Assembly (NCBI GenBank): GCA_944325035.1
Contig: CALUYM010000001.1
Location: 248,001-312,000 of the forward strand
DNA length: 64,000 bases
Direction of reading: 5' to 3'
From: an uncultured Anaeroplasmataceae bacterium
GTDB taxonomy: Bacteria > Bacillota_I > Bacilli_A > Acholeplasmatales > Anaeroplasmataceae
The notes below the pieces were generated by a model that had not been told where the DNA came from, made no database searches, and worked only from the letters and a program-made list of their open reading frames with translations. The position numbers were made by a program, and so were the translations under genes. Position 1 is the first letter of the stretch. The number at the start of each line of letters is the position of its first letter. Positions 35,513-43,767 of this stretch are shown piece by piece.

Positions 35513-38500
35513 ATGCGAAAAAAAATAATAGTTAGTTTATCTATAATTTCAATTTTGATTTTATGTAGTACGATAATATATGGCTATTTCTATAAAGCCC
35601 TAGATTCATCAAATCCTCATAATTTTAGTCAAAATATATCAAATGGAATAATCGAAATTAATTCATTGGATGAATTTTACCAAGCCATAACGTATCAAAA
35701 TTCTACTGCAAATAATACAAATATTAGTTCCAAAGATGAAAGAATCACTATCAAAGTTAATGTTGATTTAACATTAACGACTGATGTTAGTATTTTGCGC
35801 GATGCGCATTTATATTTAAATAACGTTTCAATTGATCTTAATGGTTATACTTTAGAATTTAAAAATAAGTATGATGGGTTATTTATGGTGTATGGAATAG
35901 GAACATTTAAAGATAGCACGGGAACAAATAATATCTATTTAGATGTTCCAAATGCATATGTTTTATTTTCTGATACGATTAAAGTGTTAGATGATATATC
36001 TATTATAGAGAAAAATATTTCAGATAGTGTATTAGTAAACACAGCCATGAATTATATAGTTTTAAATTTAGTCTATGCAGGAATAGGTAATATTAATAGT
36101 TTAATTGGCAAAGAATTGCATTATAATCAACAGCTTTGTAGTTTTGAACACAAAAATATCACCGATTATTGCTTGTATACTTATACAGATTTATTATTTG
36201 AATATAATTATTTTAATCATCGTGATTTAAATATTACATATAAGTCATCTGACACAAATGTTTTATCAGATACTGGCAATATAAAAGGGCAGGGACAAGC
36301 TATTTTAAGTATTAGTATTAGCTATAAGAACCTATCGATTACTAAGACAATTACGGTCCATAGTGTATCAGAAGCTGAATATGCTAAAGCTAGTTTAATT
36401 AATTTACAAAGTTATTTATATGTTAATTATTTCGATGATACAGAAAATAAATATGTATTTAAAACATCTTTTATGATACCTCGACAAAATGAATACTTTA
36501 ATCAAAATTACACAATAACATTAAATTCTGGTCTAACAAGTGAGATTATTATTAATGATACTAATTTAAGTGATTATTTTGATATTTTCGATACATATTA
36601 TGTATTATATTTAAATTCTGATATTACAAATATGGTTCTAACTAGTAGTAATGGTAGTGTTTCTTATGCAAGTGATGTCTTACCTGTAAATGCCACATCA
36701 AGTAAATTAATTGATGACAATTATTCATATGTATTAAACTTTGTAGTTGAAGAAATTGGAAATCAGCTTATGGTCTATGATGATTCTACCTTTGTAAATA
36801 GTGGTTATACTGAATATGATTTGCCATTAAACGCATATGATTTAGGTTATACCAGAATAAAAAGCATTTCATATTCTTTAGTTAGTAATGATGAGGCAAC
36901 ATATAAATTAGAAACAAGTGATAATTATGTTAAATTATCGGTTTCTAAAGATGGAGTTTTACCTTATTTAGGACAAAATGTTTTTATATCAATTTTAGCA
37001 ACTTTTCATACTGATGAAACAATAACTATTCAAATTCCTATCACATATGCAGTACGTGATACAGGAGAAGGTTTGGATTATTTTGCATCATTTTATACGT
37101 ATTTTAATAATCAATTTGTATATAAAACTAATAACTACACTTATAATAGTTTCAATTTGCCATTTGCATATCAAAGAAATTTACCGACATATACATTTAT
37201 TGTTTATGAAAAAAATTCGGATGGCTCATTTAAGCGTGTTCCTACAAGTGATGGATTATTTACTATTTATGTGGTTAGTGGAAGTTCTACAATACAAATT
37301 GATGATTTAACATCTATTAACTTGAATAATTTTATTAAGAATAGTAATACTGAAGTTTTGATCAAGATTAATCCATATTATATTAATAAAATAGATACAG
37401 AGTATTACTTTGCATATGTTCCGATTTATCAAAATGCGAGTAATTATTATTATGATTTATCATACACTGATGAAAATGGAATATATCAAAAGTTAAATTT
37501 TATGAACTTAGATGATGTTGAGGCAAATTTAAATAGTAGAATAGATTCATACGAATATATTAGTCATCTAACAATTCCTGGAATTGTTAGATATCAAAAT
37601 GCGAATTCTATAATGGAAGAAGCATTTGAAAGTTCATATTTTTATCTACTAGTATATGAAATTCTTCATTTTGACTCAGCATATGTCGATGGTAAAACTT
37701 TTATTCAATCAACTAGATTAACTCAAAAAATTGATGAAATAGTTCTTACAAGTTCGAATTCAAATTCATCATTATCAACATATATTTCATCATTAAAAGG
37801 TATTAATTTATTAACAGGGTTGGTAAAATTGACATTAACAGGGTTTAATTTTCCATCACTTGGTGAAAATTGGCCGATTAATATGACATATATATCAGAA
37901 ATTGTTAGTTTAAAATCGCTAAATTTATCAAATACAGCAATATATGACCAAGCAGAAAGTTCCAATACTTTTCCTACTGGTACGTCAAATGAATTTTTAC
38001 GTACATTAAGCAATTTAAATAATCTTGAAACTTTAGATTTGAGTAACAATAAGATTTATAATTTTGAAGCATTGACTAATTTTCCATCGCTAAAGACTGT
38101 TAATGTCACAAATAATGTTTTTGAGGCTACTAGTAGTTCTTTTGATTGGTTTAATAATATTTTTGAAGGTATTGTTAACTCGATGTATGGTTCAAGTGGA
38201 AGCATTAACCAAGCAACTTATGCGATATTAATAGCTAATGGAGTAACAGTAACGCTAGGTGATTCAAGTATTACTCTAACAGACGATCAAAAAAAGATTA
38301 TATCTGCTTTAACATCACTTCTTTATCAAGATAAGCTTAGCCAAACACAGTCTATCGAAGATGCTTATAAATATATTGATTTAAGTAATATTATAAATTA
38401 TTTGACTAATACATTTATCATTGAAAATGGTGATACGAGGGTTAAATATGTTTTCAACGAAATTGGATTTAGTTATGATAGTACAGCTGATAGTAAGTTT

Positions 38501-38632
38501 ATTTTCCATATTAAATATAGTATAAGCTATTCAACTAAAAATATTTTTGGTGGATGGAGTGCGTATAAAACTGATAACTTGCCAACTACAATTATAGATT
38601 ACAATTTTACTTATTCGGTTTATCGATATTAG
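35513..38632 (+). CDS. Large secreted/anchored protein with Ig-like and LRR regions
   Basis: 1,039 residues; signal anchor IIVSLSIISILILCSTIIYGYF. Residues ~83-160 resemble the strand region of the previous gene (DLTLTTDVSILRDAHLYLN, SIDLNGYTLEF). Residues ~215-285 are Ig-like (NITYKSSDTNVLSDTGNI). Residues ~755-880 are leucine-rich repeats (GLVKLTLTGF, LKSLNLSNTAI, LETLDLSNNKIYNFEAL, LKTVNVTNNVF). Ser, Asn and Tyr are abundant; no sorting motif is seen at the C-terminus. It is a paralogue of the upstream giant gene in order of domains. AAGGAGATG precedes the ATG, 17 bases after the upstream stop. Confidence 0.85.
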   Translation: MRKKIIVSLSIISILILCSTIIYGYFYKALDSSNPHNFSQNISNGIIEINSLDEFYQAITYQNSTANNTNISSKDERITIKVNVDLTLTTDVSILRDAHLYLNNVSIDLNGYTLEFKNKYDGLFMVYGIGTFKDSTGTNNIYLDVPNAYVLFSDTIKVLDDISIIEKNISDSVLVNTAMNYIVLNLVYAGIGNINSLIGKELHYNQQLCSFEHKNITDYCLYTYTDLLFEYNYFNHRDLNITYKSSDTNVLSDTGNIKGQGQAILSISISYKNLSITKTITVHSVSEAEYAKASLINLQSYLYVNYFDDTENKYVFKTSFMIPRQNEYFNQNYTITLNSGLTSEIIINDTNLSDYFDIFDTYYVLYLNSDITNMVLTSSNGSVSYASDVLPVNATSSKLIDDNYSYVLNFVVEEIGNQLMVYDDSTFVNSGYTEYDLPLNAYDLGYTRIKSISYSLVSNDEATYKLETSDNYVKLSVSKDGVLPYLGQNVFISILATFHTDETITIQIPITYAVRDTGEGLDYFASFYTYFNNQFVYKTNNYTYNSFNLPFAYQRNLPTYTFIVYEKNSDGSFKRVPTSDGLFTIYVVSGSSTIQIDDLTSINLNNFIKNSNTEVLIKINPYYINKIDTEYYFAYVPIYQNASNYYYDLSYTDENGIYQKLNFMNLDDVEANLNSRIDSYEYISHLTIPGIVRYQNANSIMEEAFESSYFYLLVYEILHFDSAYVDGKTFIQSTRLTQKIDEIVLTSSNSNSSLSTYISSLKGINLLTGLVKLTLTGFNFPSLGENWPINMTYISEIVSLKSLNLSNTAIYDQAESSNTFPTGTSNEFLRTLSNLNNLETLDLSNNKIYNFEALTNFPSLKTVNVTNNVFEATSSSFDWFNNIFEGIVNSMYGSSGSINQATYAILIANGVTVTLGDSSITLTDDQKKIISALTSLLYQDKLSQTQSIEDAYKYIDLSNIINYLTNTFIIENGDTRVKYVFNEIGFSYDSTADSKFIFHIKYSISYSTKNIFGGWSAYKTDNLPTTIIDYNFTYSVYRY

Positions 38633-38643
38633 GTGGTGAAAAA

Positions 38644-39390
38644 ATGAAAAAGATATATATTACGCTACATGGTTTATTAATAGTTACGGTACTTATTTTA
38701 ACAGGCACCTTACTTTACGCTTGGTTTAGTAATAATAATAGAGCTCATATTAATGATATGTTTGGTTCAATTGATAGTGCAAAGGGAATTGAAGTGATAT
38801 CGTTTGAGGCGTTTGATAAAGATTATGCTGAAATAAACAATGATATTTTGCAAAAACCTTTCACGAATAACAGTTATCCTATAAATGACTTGTTACCAGG
38901 GGAATTCTTTTATACCTCTATTTCATTTAAAACAGTTAAAGATTCAATTGATAAGGTTAATATTGTTTTAGATGATATTAAAGCTGATGCCTTATTGAAT
39001 TCATTAGGTAATCCATATATAAATGGAGATACATATTTTAATATGACCGATGTATTTAAGATTCAAGTTGATTCGTTCTGGAGTCTTAATAATGATAACT
39101 ATGAAAGAATAGAAATTGATACATTAATTCAAACGGGTAATCTTAATTCTAATGTTAAAGATGATATATATTTTACTGGCAGCAAAATCCAAAGTAACAA
39201 CAAAGTTTTAATTTCACGACAAAACTTAGTTACATATTTTAATCCAGTTAAAAATCAAGAGATAATTATTACCTTTAAGTTTACCTTTGATTTTGGACTA
39301 TTAAGTAAAAAAGAAAATGCTTCAAATATTTCAATAGAATCTATTTCAGATAAATTTATTGACTTTGGAAGCTTCATGATTTATGGTTAG
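38644..39390 (+). CDS. Small CalY/TasA-like secreted protein
   Basis: 248 residues. The signal segment ends LLIVTVLILTGTLLYAWFSN, the kind of YAxFS boundary seen in camelysin/TasA proteins processed by SipW-type signal peptidase. The mature part is beta-rich, with LLPGEFFYTSISFKTVKDS and ITFKFTFDFGLLS. Family assignment is by pattern, not alignment. It lies 11 bases after the large LRR gene. It may polymerise into a fibre or cap the giant proteins, which is inference. No SipW gene is present here. Confidence 0.65.
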   Translation: MKKIYITLHGLLIVTVLILTGTLLYAWFSNNNRAHINDMFGSIDSAKGIEVISFEAFDKDYAEINNDILQKPFTNNSYPINDLLPGEFFYTSISFKTVKDSIDKVNIVLDDIKADALLNSLGNPYINGDTYFNMTDVFKIQVDSFWSLNNDNYERIEIDTLIQTGNLNSNVKDDIYFTGSKIQSNNKVLISRQNLVTYFNPVKNQEIIITFKFTFDFGLLSKKENASNISIESISDKFIDFGSFMIYG

Positions 39391-39403
39391 GAAGTGTTTT
39401 AAG

Positions 39404-40102
39404 ATGAAATGAAGAATTACTTTAATTTCTATAGGATTATTTTTAGTCTCAACACTTTTCATAACAACTTTATTTGCATGGTTTATTGAAATGGATAATT
39501 CACCTTCATTTTCAATAAAAAGTGCTAATGTTAGTTCACGAGTTCAACTTTATAAAGGAATCGATTATAATTATGATGGAAATCTTGATTTAATTAAGGA
39601 TGAATTTAATAATTTAATCCCAAATTATGAAACAAGTGATGACTGGATTCGCAACCCGGCAGATACAAGTGCCAATGCTCTTCCACTAGATTTAGTTAAC
39701 ATTATGCCATCTGAGGTATATACATTTAAAATTAACGTTATTAATATGGGAGATGTAGATGCATATATTAAAGTTGTATTAGAACAAGAATTCTTAAATA
39801 ATGATATTTCTAACTTTTTTGATATTAGTATCTTTAAGCTTGGCGATGAAGAAATATTTGAAAAAACAGATGATATTATCTACGGTGGAAGAGATACAGA
39901 TTTTATAAAATGTCCAGAGCTAGTTGATGGAAGTATCAAATACTATCCAATTGATTTGATAATTAAAATTAAATTTCTGCGTTATGAAGAATTATCAAAT
40001 GAGATTAAAGCTCAAATTTCACATGAAAGATATAATAATTATCAAGGAATTGATGTAAGTAGTATGAGTTTATTTACTTTAATATTGTCTAGTTCGCTTT
40101 AA
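39404..40102 (+). pseudogene. CalY/TasA-like protein with nonsense codon at position 3
   Basis: ATG 39404 follows AGGAAGTG at ideal spacing, but codon 3 is TGA (39410-39412). The same frame then runs open for 230 codons: a signal segment RITLISIGLFLVSTLFITTL with FAWF at its end, and a mature part with VNIMPSEVYTFKINVINMGD and AYIKVVLEQEF, typical of CalY-type beta-sandwich proteins. Without the TGA the protein would be 232 residues. A CGA-to-TGA change would explain it. Internal starts such as ATG 39491 would lack the signal peptide. Confidence 0.75.
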
Positions 40103-40137
40103 AAAGTTTACAACTATTTGTTGTAAGCTTTTTTTAC
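40101..40137 (+). terminator. Terminator of the c-di-GMP-controlled operon
   Basis: A 14-bp stem (40101-40114 with 40120-40133, one G-T wobble) around TATTT, followed by T. It starts at the stop codon of the last gene. Confidence 0.88.
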
Positions 40138-40310
40138 TTGTGCATTTTATAAAAATCATCTTATCTAAATAAAAAGAAACATTCAATATTTATAAAATGA
40201 TTATGTATATATTAAACATATAATATTTTTTCATTCAATAATTATAAAAATGCTTGATATTTGGATAAATAAGAATATAATTATTTATGTTTGTAGAAAG
40301 AAGTCTTAGT

Positions 40311-40727
40311 ATGAATTATATTAAAGAGTTATTAATCATTTTATTCATATCATTTATTGGAGAGATACTTAATCATTTTATTCCTTTACCAATTCCCGCT
40401 TGTGTATATGGTTTAGTTATTATGTTTTTAGCTTTATGCTTAAAGATTATAAAAATTGATAAAGTAAAAAATACTTCTAAGTTTTTAATCGAAATAATGC
40501 CGTTAATGTTCATACCAGCAGGTGTTGGTCTTATAAGTTCATTTAATGAATTAAAACCAATGTTACTATCAGTAAGTATTATCACAGTTATTACGACAAT
40601 ACTTGTCATGGCTGTAACAGGTGTAGTTAGTCAAAAAGTATGCAATCATGATGAAAGAAGAACAAAAAGTAGTAAAATGGTAAAACAAATTAATCAAGAA
40701 ATAGATGAGGTGAATGATTGTGAATAA
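40311..40727 (+). CDS. lrgA: CidA/LrgA family holin-like protein
   Basis: 138 residues with four hydrophobic segments. FIGEILNHFIPLPIPACVYGLVIMF and IMPLMFIPAGVGLISSF are diagnostic of the CidA/LrgA family, small membrane proteins implicated in control of autolysis and in pyruvate transport. A charged C-terminal tail follows. ATG 40311 is preferred over ATG 40287 because a purine-rich AGAAAGAAG precedes it. It overlaps the lrgB gene. Confidence 0.92.
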   Translation: MNYIKELLIILFISFIGEILNHFIPLPIPACVYGLVIMFLALCLKIIKIDKVKNTSKFLIEIMPLMFIPAGVGLISSFNELKPMLLSVSIITVITTILVMAVTGVVSQKVCNHDERRTKSSKMVKQINQEIDEVNDCE

Positions 40728-41436
40728 TTTTTTAGTAAGTGAATCAGAAAGTTTTGTTTCAAATTCACTTTTTTTTGGAGTATTTATAAGTATAGTTGCA
40801 TATATGATAGGTGTTTTAATTAAAAGAAAATTTAAGCTAGCTATATTTAATCCATTACTGATATCAATAATAATCACAATACTTTTTCTATTAATTTTTA
40901 AAATAGAATACAAAACTTATGAAACCAGTGCAAAGTATTTAAATTATTTATTGACACCTGCTACCGTAGCTCTTGCTATACCACTTTATGAACAATTGAA
41001 TCTTTTAAAAAAACATTACAAAGCTATATTAATTGGTGTCACAACAGGAGTTCTTACAAGTTTAACAAGCGTATATTTACTAGCATTGATATTTAATTAT
41101 AATCATACTGAATATGTTACTTTACTGCCTAAATCCATTACTACTGCAATTGGAATGGAGCTTTCAAATCAATTCAATGGTTATACTACAATTACTGTTG
41201 CTGTTATAATTGTAACTGGAATTGTTGGCAATATGATTGCTTGTTTTGTTTTTAAAATATTCAATATTAATAATTCTATTGCAAAAGGACTTGCATTAGG
41301 AACTTCAAGTCATGCAATTGGTACAGCTAAGGCAATGGAATTAGGCGAAATAGAAGGAGCAATGAGTAGTTTATCAATTGCACTTAGCGGTATTTTAACC
41401 GTGATTTTAATTAATTTATTCCAAATGTTTATTTAA
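40714..41436 (+). CDS. lrgB: LrgB/CidB family membrane protein
   Basis: 240 residues, about six to seven membrane segments. LNYLLTPATVALAIPLYEQ, LLPKSITTAIGMELS and GTSSHAIGTAKAMELGE are conserved LrgB blocks. It pairs with LrgA; together they affect murein hydrolase activity and, in B. subtilis (PftAB), pyruvate transport. ATG 40714 is close to GAGG (40707-40710); GTG 40720 has better spacing and is an alternative. Overlaps lrgA by 14 bases. Confidence 0.93.
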   Translation: MIVNNFLVSESESFVSNSLFFGVFISIVAYMIGVLIKRKFKLAIFNPLLISIIITILFLLIFKIEYKTYETSAKYLNYLLTPATVALAIPLYEQLNLLKKHYKAILIGVTTGVLTSLTSVYLLALIFNYNHTEYVTLLPKSITTAIGMELSNQFNGYTTITVAVIIVTGIVGNMIACFVFKIFNINNSIAKGLALGTSSHAIGTAKAMELGEIEGAMSSLSIALSGILTVILINLFQMFI

Positions 41437-41454
41437 AAATAATTAATCAAAATG

Positions 41455-41484
41455 AAGAGGTTATATAAGTAACTTCTTTTTTAT
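41455..41484 (+). terminator. Terminator of lrgAB
   Basis: AAGAGGTTA (41455-41463)/TAACTTCTT (41470-41478) around TATAAG, then TTTTTATT. Confidence 0.8.
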
Positions 41485-41630
41485 TTACTTTTAAAATATA
41501 AAAAATTCAATAAAACTTTTTAGTTACTAAATTTATAATATTTTTTTCATTTTTTTAATAATTTACAAAAAAGAATTTTAAATAATTTTTTTGAGATAAA
41601 TATAAATTTTTTTAGCTTTTTATAGATACT

Positions 41631-41647
41631 ATTTTGAGTTTCAAAAT
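41631..41647. promoter_or_regulatory. FabT-like operator 1
   Basis: ATTTTGA-GTT-TCAAAAT, a perfect 7-bp inverted repeat 17 bases upstream of the -35. It resembles the TTTGA-N3-TCAAA sites of the MarR-family fatty-acid repressor FabT of lactic acid bacteria. Confidence 0.6.
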
Positions 41648-41664
41648 TATTTTGTAAAATAGGC

Positions 41665-41693
41665 TTTACAAAAGAATGCAATTTTTATATAAT
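41665..41693 (+). promoter_or_regulatory. Promoter of the fatty acid synthesis operon
   Basis: TTTACA (41665-41670), a 17-base spacer and TATAAT (41688-41693), one of the best promoters in the window. Confidence 0.82.
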
Positions 41694-41704
41694 GTAATAG
41701 AATA

Positions 41705-41719
41705 TTTTGATATTCAAAA
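41705..41719. promoter_or_regulatory. FabT-like operator 2
   Basis: TTTTGA-TAT-TCAAAA directly downstream of the predicted transcription start, ending at the acpP ribosome binding site. It has the same half-sites and 3-base spacer as operator 1. Confidence 0.6.
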
Positions 41720-41732
41720 GGAGTGTTTTTTA

Positions 41733-41954
41733 ATGTTTGAAAGAGTGAAGAATATTTTAGTAGATGCTTTAAATGTTGATGAAAATTTAGTAACACCTGA
41801 AGCATCTTTAAAAGATGACTTAGGAATTGATTCACTATCAGCTGCAGAAATGTCATTAGAACTTGAATCAGAATTTAACTGCGTTTTAAGTGATGAAGAA
41901 CTTCAAAACTTAGTGACAGTTGATGATGTAGTTAAACTGGTAGAAAGTAAATAA
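41733..41954 (+). CDS. acpP: Acyl carrier protein
   Basis: 73-residue four-helix carrier with the phosphopantetheine Ser34 in GIDSLSAAEM, acidic throughout. It shuttles acyl chains between the enzymes encoded downstream. Its ATG follows AAGGAG; an in-frame ATG at 41676 lies upstream of the -10 and cannot be used. It is first in the operon and is followed by a hairpin rather than a terminator, which may raise its expression relative to the rest. Confidence 0.97.
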   Translation: MFERVKNILVDALNVDENLVTPEASLKDDLGIDSLSAAEMSLELESEFNCVLSDEELQNLVTVDDVVKLVESK

Positions 41955-41960
41955 TTTTAA

Positions 41961-41980
41961 GGCTATAGTTCGCTATAGCC
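41961..41980 (+). other. UUCG-capped hairpin between acpP and accB
   Basis: GGCTATAG-TTCG-CTATAGCC is a perfect 8-bp stem with a UUCG tetraloop. The following sequence is TAAAAAATTA, so there is no terminator T-tract; it is likelier an mRNA 3'-end stabiliser or processing signal. Confidence 0.7.
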
Positions 41981-42006
41981 TAAAAAATTATGTTATGGAG
42001 GCAAAT

Positions 42007-42402
42007 ATGCAAGAAAAAATTGATGATGTAAAACAAATTATCAGTCTCTTTGAAAATTCAAAGTTACAAACTTTAGAATTAGAGATTGAAAATTTTAAGA
42101 TAAAACTAGAAGCAAAAAAATTAAATGAAAAAACAGAAGTAAAAATTGAAAACAAGAAAGAAAATGGACGTTTCATAGAATCTCCTCTTGTTGGAACTTT
42201 TTATTCAAGACCTAACCCAAATTCAAAAAGTTTTATTGAAGTTGGTCAATATATAAAAAAAGGAGAGCCTTTATTTATAATTGAGGCAATGAAGGTTATG
42301 AATGAAATTAAGGCAGACCAGGATGGAACAATTTTAGAAATTTTAGTTAAGGATGGAGCAGTTGTTGATTTTGGCGCTCCGATCATTAGATTGGGTGATT
42401 AG
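42007..42402 (+). CDS. accB: Biotin carboxyl carrier protein of acetyl-CoA carboxylase
   Basis: 131 residues. A charged helical N-terminal part, then a biotinyl domain from ~60 with SPLVGTFYSRPNPNS and the biotinylation motif IEAMKVMNEIKA. AccC carboxylates its biotin; AccD-AccA transfer the carboxyl to acetyl-CoA. ATG 42007 follows GGAGG; ATG 41995 precedes that site. The biotin ligase gene ends the same operon. The stop abuts the accC start. Confidence 0.97.
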   Translation: MQEKIDDVKQIISLFENSKLQTLELEIENFKIKLEAKKLNEKTEVKIENKKENGRFIESPLVGTFYSRPNPNSKSFIEVGQYIKKGEPLFIIEAMKVMNEIKADQDGTILEILVKDGAVVDFGAPIIRLGD

Positions 42403-43767
42403 ATGATAAAAAAGATTTTAATTGCTAACAGAGGAGAAATCGCTTGTCGAATTATAAGGACTTGCAAAGAAATGGGCATTTATACTGTGGCAATTTATTC
42501 AAAAGCTGATAAAGAAGCTTTACATACAAAGTTAGCCAATGAAGCCATTTGTGTAGGAGATGCTCCATCGAAGGATAGTTATTTGAATATGAATAATATT
42601 ATTCAAGCTGCGTGTCTAACAGGATGTGATGCAATTCATCCTGGATTTGGGTTTTTAAGTGAAAATGCTAAATTTGCTAAATTGGTAGAAGAATGTGGCT
42701 TGATTTTTATAGGTCCTAATCCTGATGTAATAGAGAAAATGGGAAATAAAGATGAAGCAAGAAAAATGATGAAAGAAGCTAAGGTTCCAATTATTCCTGG
42801 TACGATGGATGCTGTTTTAACACCTGAAGAGGGTTTAAAAATTGCTAAATCATTAAAATTTCCTGTAATTATTAAAGCTGTTCATGGTGGCGGAGGACGT
42901 GGAATGCGAGTTTGTACATCTGAACATACTTTCAAGGATTTATTTTTACAAGCTAAGGCTGAAGCTATGACTTGTTTTTTAAATGATGAGTTATATATTG
43001 AGAAGTATTTTGGAAAAACTAAACATATAGAAGTTCAAATTATAGCGGATAAATTTGGAAATGTTTGTCATCTATATGAACGTGATTGTTCATTTCAGCG
43101 TAGAAATCAAAAAATAATCGAAGAAGCACCATCGAGTTTTATTTCAGATGATTTAAGAAAAAGAATGACAAAAGATGCTGTTAAGGCAGCCAAATATGTT
43201 GGATATGATTCAATTGGAACAATTGAGTTTTTAGTTGATGAAGAAAACAACTATTATTTCATGGAAATGAACACAAGAATTCAGGTTGAGCATCCCATCA
43301 CTGAACTTGTTACAGGTGTAGATTTAGTAAAACAACAAATTAGAATTGCGCAAGGACAAAAACTTAATTTTAGTCAAAAAGACATTATTTTAAAAGGACA
43401 CGCTATTGAGTGCCGTATTAATGCTGAATCAATTAAGGATGATTTTAAACCTTGCACAGGAAAAATTTCTTTTTTACATCTACCAGTAGGAGCTAATATT
43501 AGAGTAGAGACGGGAATTTATCAAGGATTTGAGATATCTCCGTTTTATGATTCAATGATTATGAAAGTAATTGCTTATGGAAATACTAGATTAGAATGTA
43601 TTAAAACAATGAGAAGAGCTTTAGAAGAATTAATCATAGATGGAGTAAATACAAATATTGAATTTTTATACTTAACGATGTATCAAAAGAAATTTATTGA
43701 TGGTAGATATCAAACAAATTATGTAAGTGAATATATAGAGGAGTTGCGAAATGAGAGATTTATTTAA
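42403..43767 (+). CDS. accC: Acetyl-CoA carboxylase biotin carboxylase subunit
   Basis: 454-residue ATP-grasp enzyme that carboxylates biotin on AccB. It begins IKKILIANRGEIACRIIRT, with the ATP-binding glycine loop KAVHGGGGRGMRV, the catalytic EMNTRIQVEHPITE segment and GHAIECRINAE. Full length. It overlaps accD by 17 bases. Confidence 0.98.
   Translation: MIKKILIANRGEIACRIIRTCKEMGIYTVAIYSKADKEALHTKLANEAICVGDAPSKDSYLNMNNIIQAACLTGCDAIHPGFGFLSENAKFAKLVEECGLIFIGPNPDVIEKMGNKDEARKMMKEAKVPIIPGTMDAVLTPEEGLKIAKSLKFPVIIKAVHGGGGRGMRVCTSEHTFKDLFLQAKAEAMTCFLNDELYIEKYFGKTKHIEVQIIADKFGNVCHLYERDCSFQRRNQKIIEEAPSSFISDDLRKRMTKDAVKAAKYVGYDSIGTIEFLVDEENNYYFMEMNTRIQVEHPITELVTGVDLVKQQIRIAQGQKLNFSQKDIILKGHAIECRINAESIKDDFKPCTGKISFLHLPVGANIRVETGIYQGFEISPFYDSMIMKVIAYGNTRLECIKTMRRALEELIIDGVNTNIEFLYLTMYQKKFIDGRYQTNYVSEYIEELRNERFI

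Noticed and set aside
37047-37310. Plus-strand frame inside the 1,039-residue surface gene
   Set aside because: Out-of-frame shadow of a long gene in AT-rich sequence, without ribosome binding site.
39410-39412. TGA as a tryptophan codon (mycoplasma code)
   Set aside because: Tryptophan is encoded by TGG throughout, genes such as trhP2 and fabG end in TGA at family-correct positions, and no conserved gene has an internal TGA. The single TGA is better explained as a mutation.
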